A stretch of 64,000 bases of DNA from Brachionus manjavacas. Lineage: Eukaryota > Rotifera > Eurotatoria > Ploima > Brachionidae. Below the pieces are notes generated by a model. It ran no database searches. It had not been told where the DNA came from and worked only from the letters and a program-made list of their open reading frames with translations. The translations under genes and the position numbers were made by a program. The stretch is from positions 3,579,501 through 3,643,500 of the forward strand of contig JAHQIY010000010.1 of the NCBI GenBank assembly GCA_019054805.1, written 5' to 3'. Shown one piece after another: positions 28,901-37,036 of the stretch (position 1 is its first letter; each line of letters opens with the position of its first letter).

Positions 28901-31900
28901 AATTAATTTAAACTTTTTTGCTTTAAGGCCATTTTTAAAAAAGAAAATTTTAAATGTTATTCAAGAAAAAAAAACATAAAATTAAGGGGTAAATTAAATT
29001 AACCTGTTTATATTGGGTAAACAGGTTAATTTTTGGAGAAAAGATGAAGATAAATTGGTGAATTTGCTTCACCCTTAAAACCCATCGTGCTAAATGGGTA
29101 ATTGAAAACCTTAAGACAAAAAGACTGACAAAATTTTGAGTCTAAAATCCCTTCAAATAAATTAAAAATGGGACTAGAAGTTGAAGAAAAAAATTCTTGA
29201 AATTATTTTTGATTTAATCCATCAGTTATTACGTATTTATTATCCAAATGCCCATTTATATACACATTAACCTAAACATGCATTTTTTTTTTTTAGCAAA
29301 AAAAATAAATCAATTAAATAACTTATTTTTGATTATTTAAAGCAATTAATACAAATATCTGTAGTGCATCATTATAACTTGTTCACATTTAAAAAATTTT
29401 CATTATTTTTCAAAAATAAATTACAGTTATTAGATTTATGTCTTCATCTAATTGATTCTAGATATCAACAAGCTAAAAAAATTTTCATATTTTTTCAATG
29501 TTTGTCAAGTGCTTCTTTAAAAAAAAAATTCATAATTCGGAAAGCCAGAAAAATAGAGTTCATTAGCTGTTCTAGAAGCCAAAAGGGTGCAGAAAAGCTA
29601 AGTTAGCATTTAAAAAAAATTGAAAAATGAGAAATAATCAGAATTTAAAATAAACTTTTGAATACCGAAGTTTTGTTAAAAAGAAAAACTTTAAAAATTT
29701 TTCAAGAATAAAAAAAAATGCTTGATTCTATGAGAAAAATAATTAAAAAAATTTCAATTTTAAAAAATATTGAAAAATTAATGTTCTGAAACTAAACATT
29801 TATTTTTAAAGCAGCGTTTAAAAAAACTAAACTAAACTTTTATTTAAAAAAATTGCTTATAATTGATATATAAATAATTTGAGCTTTTAAAAAATTTTGA
29901 CAGATAATTGTATGTTTTTTAGCCAAATTGCAAGATTTTTCTCTAATTAATATTTTTCAATAAAACTTTGAGTAAAAAAAGTCCAAAAGAGAAATGGTTT
30001 GGTAATAAATAAAAACACTATGATAAAATTCAAAATATCTCTTTCAAGAAAAATAAATAATTTGATTGTTTTCCGGTTAATTATTTTCTTGAATTGAAAA
30101 ATCTTAAATGCACTTTTTTATAATTTTGGAAATTTTGGGAACAAATTTAAAGAGTCAGCAATTATCGAGCAGATTTTCTTGATTTTTAACTAAATAAGTT
30201 AGTTTCAATTCAAAGTTAGAAAGTCAAGACTGTGTTAAATTAAATCTAAGCCAAAATTAAAATAATAAAGTGTGAAAACTTTGAATGCTGCACCATGATG
30301 CTTTGAATGCTGCACCCAGAATTTATTTTAAACTTTTAGAAAAAAAGCTATTTAATTTTTTTATACTCTGTTTTGTTCTTTTGTACTGAACTTCACAAAA
30401 CCGATTTATAAATAATTTCTAAAAAAAAATTTTCTTCACTTAATTTATGATTTTTCTTTTTACAAAATATTTTTTTTATCGTAAAAATTTATATTTTAAT
30501 ATTTTTACATTATTTTTTATAATTTTACATCGCCAGAATTGGCGTTTATTGAATCTAATAAAAAATAAATAAATAAATGTTAATCAATTAATCAAGTTAG
30601 ATTTTTAGGGTCTAGTCCATTAGGTAAATGAAATAGGTGAACAATTCATGTTCACGGTTTAAGTGAACAAATTGTTCATCTAATTACTTTTACTCTGATA
30701 GGTGAACATTTGAAAAAAAAGTATAATTTCAATAAAATTTATTTGAGTTTTCGAATAAAAAATTGTCTTGTCTTGTGTCTTGTTAAATTAAAAACTTTTA
30801 CTTATTACTAAGAGTTTTTTGGCTTTTTATACCACGCTCACCTTTCAAATAAGCGTAATTTATATTCTTCAGACTCAAAAACTTTTTTCATTTTTCTATT
30901 AAATTTCCAGCAAATTTTGAAAAAATTTTAGATTTAAAAAATAGAATATTCATATTAAAATTTAAATTTGCAACATCATTCTTACAAATTTGTATTCTAA
31001 ATTTTTTTTTCCTATTTTAATATAAATTTTACAAGGAACAGTTAAAAATTGTATTTTAGGCATATTATAAAGGAAAAGTGAACAATTTAAAAACTTTTTT
31101 TCACCTTTCAGGGTAAAAATAATCAGGTGAACAATTTGTTCACTTAAACCGTGAACATGAATTGTTCACCCAATGGGCTAGACTCGATTTTTAACATCAA
31201 TCATTTTGAAATATAATATTTATTTAAAATTTTTGAATTAGTTGTTTTCTAAGAATAAAATACAATCAAGAACATCAATTTTATTATCATCGATGTGATC
31301 GAATTTTAGACAAGACCCAATTTAATGGTTATTACTAAAACACGGACCTCCAGTTTCCTCTTTTTTTTCAAAAGTCCGAGCCAAAGACTTATATTTTGAT
31401 TATTCAAATAAAAATTTTTTTAACTAAACTAAATAATCGGCTTAGAAAGTGCCAATGTTCGGACTTGGATTTTTTTTTAATGATTTGGACTTCAATTTGG
31501 GACTTTTGAAAAACTCTTTAGAAGACTTTTTCGGAGTTTTTTCCCGGCTTTTGGATCAATTTGATTTTGATTTAAATAAGAATTATTTAAAATCGAATAA
31601 TAATACAAGTTGTATTATTATTCGATTTTAAATAATTTTAAATATTTTAAATATTTAATTATTAGATAATTGATTCATACTAAATAAATTCAAATAGAGA
31701 GCAAGTACTTCAATAGTTCCATGTTGAAATAAGGTTTGAGAAATCTTAACTAGAAAAACAAGAATTGATAGTTATTTTTATTTAAACTAATAAGGAAAAA
31801 GAATTTTAAAATAAAATAAAATAAAATTTAATTGATTGAAACCAGGAATATTTTTAAATTAATTTTTGTATCTTTAAGAAATTGTTTGTCATCTTATTCT

Positions 31901-34900
31901 TCAACATTCCACATGTTCAATTTAGAGTAACATGTCACTAAATTCGCACACTACGTTATTTCAACTTTTTTATGTTTTTTGCACCTCATAATAAATGCTT
32001 TTAAATAAGTTTTTTTTAATTTTCATAGACTGAAAAAAAACAAAGGACCAAAAAAATTTTTTCTATTAATTTTTAGTTAATTTAAAAATAACATTTTATC
32101 TTTTTGTAAATTTTTAAAATTTGGGTACTTTTATTTAATATTTGTGGTAAAAATTTAAAACTCCCTAAAAAAAAAGTTGTAAATTTTCTCTAAACAGAAA
32201 GATGATGAAGAAGAAGACGAAAAGAACATGAGTGAGCCCGAGGTGGAAATAGTTGAAGAAAAACAAAATTTGGGCTTACGCATCCAGGATATACAAGAAG
32301 AAAAAGACAAACTTTTGATCGAAACAGCCGACATGCTTCACTTGAATATATTCGCTGCTGAAATTTTATTAAAAAAACATTGTAGGATTTTCCATTAGAT
32401 CAGATGGACAATAATAAATTTAAAATTCAAACTTAAGCTTGGTCCAAACAAAATTTGCTCAATGCTTGGATTGAAGACGCGAAAAAGTGCTGCGAAAAAT
32501 GTGGTTTGAGTAGTGATGTGATCAAAGAGAAAAGCTTAAAGATAATCGATGACGGGTTCACTAGAACTGACAACTTAAACAGTGTGGTTATAGCTCGCAA
32601 ATTAAGTGGTCGCTATGTAAACAAGAAAAAAATGTCCAATTCATCTAGTGAAATAGCTGACATGTGTAGCATTTGCTTTGCAAGTGACACCGACTTGATC
32701 AAAATTATTTGTGGGCACCAATTTTGTAAAAGTTGTTGGCAACAGTAAAAAAATTAAATATTTTAAAATTTTTAAATAAAAAAGTCCAATTAGATATTTG
32801 ACCATGAAAATTGAAGAGGGAAATGTAAATGACATTGTGTGTCCACAAACCGACTGCTTTGCCATCATACCAAATGAAATTGTTGAATCTCTTGTTAGCA
32901 AAGAAACAGCTCAAAAATATCTTCATTTTGATTTGAAAGCAAGCATTTTCATCTGAAAATTTATCTAATTTAGCTAATTTATTTAGGCATTTGTTGACTC
33001 GAATCCTACTATTAAATGGTGCCCTTATCCGGAATGTGGAATGGCCGTCAAAAATCCAAGTTCCAATTCACAGAATGAAGGTGAAAGCAGAAAGAAAAAC
33101 GCTAGTTCGACTAGCAGAGAATATTCTCGGTCGGTTGATTGCGGAAACGGGCATTATTTTTGCTGGGATTGTCTTCAGGAAGGACATGAGCCGGCATCGT
33201 GCAAAATTTGGAAAGACTGGTTCGAGAAAATACTGGAAATGAAACCTGAAGAACGTAATTATTTATTTAAATTATTTGTCTTTTTTAATTTTAGATAAGT
33301 AATAGAAAGGAATTACATAAGTACTTTTTGTTTTTTTCAGAGTAGAAAAATTCCTCCGTGAAAAAAAAAATTAATTTTTGTCAAGAATGGTTTTAAAAGT
33401 TTTTAAATTTATAAAGATTAGTTTAACAAGTTTGATAATCAATTTATTGGCAATTAATTAGTATTTTTAAATAAAGTTTAAATTTGAGTAAAATCGATTG
33501 AAGATATCGTTTGAATTTTTTGACAATAAAGTTCGAACTCATTCATCAAAGACAATTTATTATTAATTTATTAATTCAGATTTAAATATAAAATAAATAG
33601 AGTATCTGGGTCCTCCCATTTTTATTTGCATTTAGATACCATAGAAGTTTACTTTGTCAAGCATACTTGCTGTAGAATCTCCTAATTTTTATTATTATTA
33701 TTTAATTAAAGTTAAATATGATTAAATAAAATTGAGGAAATTAAAAAAAAAATATTATGAAAATGAGAGTTGTAGTTTAAGCATGGTTAAATATTTGACG
33801 TTTCATAAAAAATATTAGAAATGGTAAGGTAGCAATTACACAACGGAGTTGGATATTCGATAAATCTTGATTCAAAACCTTGTGATGTAATGTAATGCCA
33901 TCTCTCGTTGAAGATCTTTAATCTTCTTCACATTTGTGTCGAATTCCATCAATAGCTTGCTTTTCACCTCTGATCATTCGTTTTAAATTGCATCTCTCTG
34001 GCTTGTGGTGGCCATCCTTTATCGCTGCAACCATGTAATGTAATATGGGAGAATAGAAAGATTGTTTTAACTAATTATTTATCAATTAATAAGATTACTA
34101 TGTAATAGAGTTGCTTATATTTATCAAGGACGTGACTAGATTCTTAAGAAGAACAAACATGCATTTATAAACTGCCAAATAAGGTAAAATGAATTTTAAT
34201 AAGTTCTGGTTGATAAATTATTCAAAGAATCAACTAATAATATAACAACTTTTATATTCCTTTACCGGTCTAACTATTAGTGGTATCGAATGAATCAGTC
34301 CAATATTATGCACCAAGAAGCCTTCAATTAATCTAATAATTTTGATAATTTTTAAGAAATAAATACTAACTGAAATAAAATAAGAAAAATATACATTACT
34401 TGACATGTTATATCTAATGATGGTTCATTATCAAATTAACATCAAAACAAATGATCTCCAATTTATTTAACAAAAACAATCATTAATTTAAATAATTCAG
34501 GTTAAGTTAATTCAAAAATTCAAATTTAAAACTTTTATATCCACTCATTGAAACTTAAATACTGTTATTTTTCCACTTAAATAAATTACAATTTTTAAAA
34601 CAGTAAATTTTTTTGTTTTTAAAAGTAAGTTTTCATTAAAATCAATTAAAAGATTTAAAGTTATTGAAGTTCGATCAAAAGGGACATTTTAAAATTAAAA
34701 AATGAAAAAAAATAATTGCTATGGAAAAAATTTATTTCTATATAAAATTTATTAATAAAAAAATATTACAATTTTTATTTTGATCTTTTGATCTTGATCT
34801 CAAACTTCAATTTGCTCATCTTAGAACACCTTTTTTTAAAACAAAATAGATCCCTTAAAAAAAGTGTGCACATTTTTTGAAAATTAAAAATTTTAAGTCT

Positions 34901-36483
34901 GTAACACAAATGAAAAAGAAGAACTGTCAGCTAATTATTTATGGTTGGTGACCAACTCGAAAAAATGTCCAAATGTGAACTGTAATTCGCCTATACAAAA
35001 AAACGAAGGCTGCAACCATGTCAAGTGCTACAAATGCAAACACGACTTCTGCTGGATTTGCCTTGAGCCGTGGAAAAAACACTCTTCGGCAACGGGCGGC
35101 TATTTTCAATGCAACCGCTACGAAGTATCAAACAAACTGCTGCAAAAAGAAAAGGTGACCATAGCCCATGCAGAGGAGCACCATCTAAAAGCAGTCGAGC
35201 TCAACAAATTTGTCCACTACTACACTCGCTTCAAAAACCACGAGCTAAGCTTCAAAATCGAACAACCCTTGCTGGCCATGGCAAAGACAAAGTTCGAAAT
35301 TTTGACCAAAACTATCAACGAAAGCCCCGAGCGCAACATGTCACTCAGCTCGAGCCAGTCGGACACAGACTCCGAGTCGCATTTGTTCATAGAAGAAGCC
35401 ATCCGCGAACTGCTCCGTTCCCGGCGCATCCTCCAGTGTTCCTATGCTTATGGCTACTATCTGGAAAGTTTTGGACACAAAAAATTCATCTTTGAATTCA
35501 TTCAGACCGAATTCGAAGAATGCACAGAGAATCTAAGCCAAATAATTGCCAGGCCGCATCTAAAAACACCCAAACAGCGCATCATACGGCTGACCAATGT
35601 GCTAAAAAAGAAGCGCATTGAATTTCTAGACACCATTGTACAAGGCTTGAACAACTTCAACGACACACCACCAACACTCAAGAAGTATTCAAGACAAAGA
35701 TGGAAGTACCTCCTAAAAGACAACATTCAAAACGATGATGAATTCAAAAACGCAATAGCCCTCTCTCTCAAAGAGCTGAATCCAAAAAATCCATGGATAG
35801 TCGACCGCAAAGGTCGTCACACCAATCTGCTAGCTTTGCTTAATGACTGGCCTGAACTGGAGCACGATCTGGACAAAATTCTGGTGCCGTGCAAAGAAAA
35901 GCACGGATTTTGTGCCAGGTGGGACTGCAGCAATGTGAAGTCAATAAACAGCTTGTCCGGATCGATTTGCAATTATTGCTCGATCCGCTGCATGAGAATT
36001 GACCACGATGCTTATCTAGAGCAGAAAAAAAATTTTGTCAGCTATCAAAAGTATGAGCTGAAAGGAAGTGATCAAGCGACGACTAGTCGTCAGGCAGACG
36101 ATTTTTTCTATGATTTTGATGTAGAAGACAATTTGGATGACGAGCTCTATTTTGACATGGGATTCGGAAAAAAGAGCCGCAATGGCTCTCAAACCCTTGA
36201 CTTGGATCATTTGTCTCCCACTCAGCGAGACATTCAGCTAGCTATTGAGATGTCCATGCAAGACACTAAATCTGACATATCGACCATAAATGTACCATAC
36301 GAACCATTTTTTTTGTCAACAAATCAGAATGACTTGAGCAATTTAATTAGAAACATTGGCTCTATTGTCTTTGTGGACAGAGACACTGGTGACAATTTGG
36401 CTGCTCATTCCATTGATTATAAAACTAATAAGATTTGTAATTTTAAGACTAACAGTAATTTAAACACGTCCGGTTCTGAATAA
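25442..36483 (+). CDS. ANKIB1: ANKIB1: ankyrin-repeat RBR E3 ubiquitin ligase (whole gene, six exons)
   Basis: RING-between-RING ligase of the Ariadne group: RING1 takes ubiquitin-loaded E2, ubiquitin passes to a RING2 cysteine and then to substrate. Exons: 25442-25993, 32198-32381, 32438-32744, 32794-32938, 32987-33254, 34898-36483; 3042 nt, 1013 residues (human about 1089). Phases agree at every junction. Domains: MGSNWS start (possible N-myristoylation), ankyrin repeats about 45-180, linker GLRIQDI...ETADMLHLN, RING1 Cys322-Cys345, IBR about 370-460, RING2 from Cys509 with catalytic Cys524 in NEGCNHVKC, Ariadne-like helices about 570-760, UIM-like DEFKNAIALSLKEL (765-779), a Cys cluster (817-850), UIM RDIQLAIEMSMQD (929-941). 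Order and spacing match vertebrate ANKIB1 throughout. Coding GC is above that of the introns. Intron 1 (6.2 kb) and intron 5 (1.6 kb) hold repeats; the others are 48-56 bp. The gene looks intact and functional. Confidence 0.95.
27150..27425. repeat. Diverged relative of the Tc1 TIR in ANKIB1 intron 1
   Basis: Clusters of TACCGTAAAATATGG, CGTAAAATAACGATAATTAT and GTAAATTTCGGTAAATTC words, with a middle section of AAACCGATTTTCATG and A/T runs, mirror the composition and word order of the TIR at 8194-8506. Probably an old solo TIR or related MITE. Confidence 0.4.
28112..28164 (+). repeat. Dispersed repeat, copy 1 (intron 1)
   Basis: TTGGACTTTTTTTTAATTAC then TTGGACTTAAATTTGGGACT and TTTAAACAACTCT; a second, similar copy is at 31464-31517. 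Confidence 0.5.
28999..29029. repeat. Perfect 12-bp hairpin
   Basis: TTAACCTGTTTA and its complement TAAACAGGTTAA enclose a 7-base loop (TATTGGG). No further sign of an element. Confidence 0.6.
30366..30402 (+). repeat. Fragment shared with the element at 1366-2204
   Basis: TGTTTTGTTCTTTTGTACTG and AACTTCACAAAACC match 1680-1713 almost exactly, an end fragment of the GTGAAGTTC family. Confidence 0.5.
30531..30578 (+). mobile_element. LINE/SINE 3' tail: short hairpin plus (AAAT)n
   Basis: Stem CGCCA/TGGCG (30531-30544), then TTTATTGAATCTAATAAAAA and AAATAAATAAATAAATG. Same layout as the tail at 20067-20118 with a different stem. Confidence 0.45.
30610..31183. mobile_element. MITE with about 70-bp inverted ends (GTCTAG termini)
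   Basis: Left end GTCTAGTCCATTAGGT and right end complement GTCTAGCCCATTGGGT are followed by an almost identical block GTGAACAATTCATGTTCACG, GTTTAAGTGAACAAATTGTTC. Short GTGAACA/TGTTCAC palindromes recur inside each arm. The left arm has about 9 extra bases. 574 bp, non-coding, in ANKIB1 intron 1. A target duplication is not clear. Confidence 0.75.
31464..31517 (+). repeat. Dispersed repeat, copy 2 (intron 1)
   Basis: Second copy of the repeat at 28112-28164 with a few substitutions. Confidence 0.5.
31581..31637. repeat. Perfect 28-bp inverted repeat with one-base centre
   Basis: Arms 31581-31608 and 31610-31637 are exact complements around the G at 31609. The arms are A/T-rich with a CG core (AAATCGAATAATAATACAA). 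A 57-nt near-palindrome would extrude readily as a cruciform; no mismatch suggests recent origin or conversion. Confidence 0.8.
31930..31960. repeat. Lone end of the 115-bp MITE family
   Basis: ACATGTCACTAAATTCG and CGTTATT match the right end of the MITE at 21773-21887. Confidence 0.5.
32198..32381 (+). CDS. ANKIB1: ANKIB1 exon 2: acidic linker and pre-RING helix
   Basis: Too short for ordinary ORF detection. It follows CTAAACAG at 32190-32197 in phase 0, reads KDDEEEDEKNMSEPEVEIVE then NLGLRIQDIQEEKDKLLIET, ADMLHLNIFAAEILLKKH, and ends one base into a codon before GTAGGA at 32382. GLR-QD-...-ETADML is strictly conserved in the family. Confidence 0.92.
32438..32744 (+). CDS. ANKIB1: ANKIB1 exon 3: linker and RING1
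   Basis: Residues 246-348. SWSKQNLLNAWIEDAKKCCE matches the family segment before RING1. Zinc ligands of RING1: Cys322, Cys325, Cys337, His339, Cys342 and Cys345 (CSIC...CGHQFCKSCW). The exon ends two bases into a codon before GTAAAA at 32745; the intron is 49 bp. Confidence 0.93.
32794..32938 (+). CDS. ANKIB1: ANKIB1 exon 4: end of RING1 and start of IBR
   Basis: Residues to 396: YLTMKIEEGNVNDIVCPQTD with ligands Cys364 and Cys369, then IVESLVSKETAQKYLHFDLK. Acceptor AATTAG at 32788-32793. The exon ends exactly before GCAAGC, a GC-type donor. Confidence 0.9.
32939..32986 (+). other. 48-bp GC-AG intron in ANKIB1
   Basis: The protein needs LK joined directly to AFVDSNPTIKWCP. Only removal of 32939-32986, with donor GCAAGC and acceptor TTTAG, gives this. 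No GT lies near the boundary. GC-AG is the commonest non-canonical U2 class, so this is plausible; a T-to-C assembly error at 32940 is the alternative. Confidence 0.8.
32987..33254 (+). CDS. ANKIB1: ANKIB1 exon 5: IBR domain
   Basis: Residues 397-485: AFVDSNPTIKWCPYPECGMA, a Ser/Asn-rich insert, then VDCGNGHYFCWDCLQEGHEP and WFEKILEMKPEE. The Cys/His pattern of the in-between-RING fold is complete. The exon ends one base into a Leu codon before GTAATT. Confidence 0.93.
33823..33881 (-). pseudogene. LINE remnant related to 23950-24482
   Basis: GGTAAGGTAGCAATTAC and GATATTCGATAAATCTTGAT line up with 24010-24070 of the minus-strand LINE copy. Only the extreme end survives. Confidence 0.5.
33885..34044 (-). 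mobile_element. Short 5'-truncated retroposon with 12-bp target duplication
   Basis: ATGTAATGTAAT occurs at 33885-33896 and again at 34033-34044, a likely target-site duplication around a 136-bp insert. The insert reads on the minus strand AAIKDGHHKPERCNLKRMIR, GEKQAIDGIRHKCEED and stop, similar in style to LINE polyprotein ends. Its base composition stands out from the intron. Confidence 0.5.
34898..36483 (+). CDS. ANKIB1: ANKIB1 exon 6: RING2, Ariadne-like region, UIMs, C-terminus
   Basis: Residues 486-1013. It starts after TTTTAAG with LCNTNEKEELSANYLWLVTN, completing the Leu codon from exon 5. RING2: Cys509, Cys514, catalytic Cys524, Cys529, Cys532, Cys537, Cys540, His547, Cys557. KFVHYYTRFKNHELSFKIEQ and RRILQCSYAYGYYLESF are family hallmarks. 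UIM-like helices lie at 765-779 and 929-941, with a six-Cys cluster between (817-850, CKEKHGFCARWDC...CNYCSIRCM). Confidence 0.95.
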
Positions 36484-36782
36484 TTTTTCACATTTTCAAA
36501 CTGAATTTTTAATCTAATAATTTTTTTGTATTTTTCAATAAAATAAATAATTTTTTCTTTAACATGATTTGTTTCATTTACTATGAAATTAGTATGACCA
36601 AATTTTGAAAAATAATTATATTCAAATTAATTTGGACCTCAACAAACGTCATGAAAATCCTAGATGGCTCAACCATAAAGTAAGAAAGCAACAAGCCTAA
36701 AATTCAAATTATTTTGCAAGAAAAGATCTTTTCCCAAAATATCTTAAATTAAAGCAGAATTAATTGACAAATGAAAGTCTCG
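36484..36782. other. ANKIB1 3' UTR and spacer before the satellite
   Basis: Contains the polyadenylation signals at 36537-36547 and then about 230 bp of unremarkable DNA. No repeat or element marks the junction with the satellite. Confidence 0.5.
36537..36547 (+). terminator. ANKIB1 polyadenylation signals
   Basis: Overlapping AATAAA hexamers (36537-36542 and 36542-36547) lie 54 bp after the stop codon, followed by T-rich sequence. Confidence 0.65.
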
Positions 36783-37018
36783 GCTTCAATTCAAAGCGAA
36801 TCTTATGAAAAGATTTGCCAAATTGATGCACTCTTCACTGTAGTAGCCATAAATTAGCAATTTTGTAAAGGATACATACTTCGTATATTATTAAAAATAT
36901 TAATTAGTAAAGAATCTAATTCATTCAGCTTGTATTTATACCAAAATTCTCTGAATTTAAAGCGAGTTTATATTTGAAAAAAAAAACCAATATTAATCAA
37001 ATACCGACATCTTTTTGT

Positions 37019-37036
37019 GCATTTTTATAAAAATGC
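37019..37036. repeat. 18-bp perfect palindrome inside each satellite unit (first copy shown)
   Basis: GCATTTTTATAAAAATGC, about 236 bases into the unit, is present in nearly every copy. It is broken in the copy near 42652-42668 (a T-to-A change at the penultimate base pair) and the copy near 49274-49292 (centre T to A). It could be a dimeric-protein binding site or cruciform-forming element. Confidence 0.85.

Larger units (their letters stand above)
33255..34897 (+). other. ANKIB1 intron 5
   Basis: Donor GTAATT at 33255, acceptor TTTTAAG at 34891-34897; 1643 bp. Apart from the LINE remnant at 33823-33881 and the insertion at 33885-34044 it is A/T-rich and without recognised content. Confidence 0.85.
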
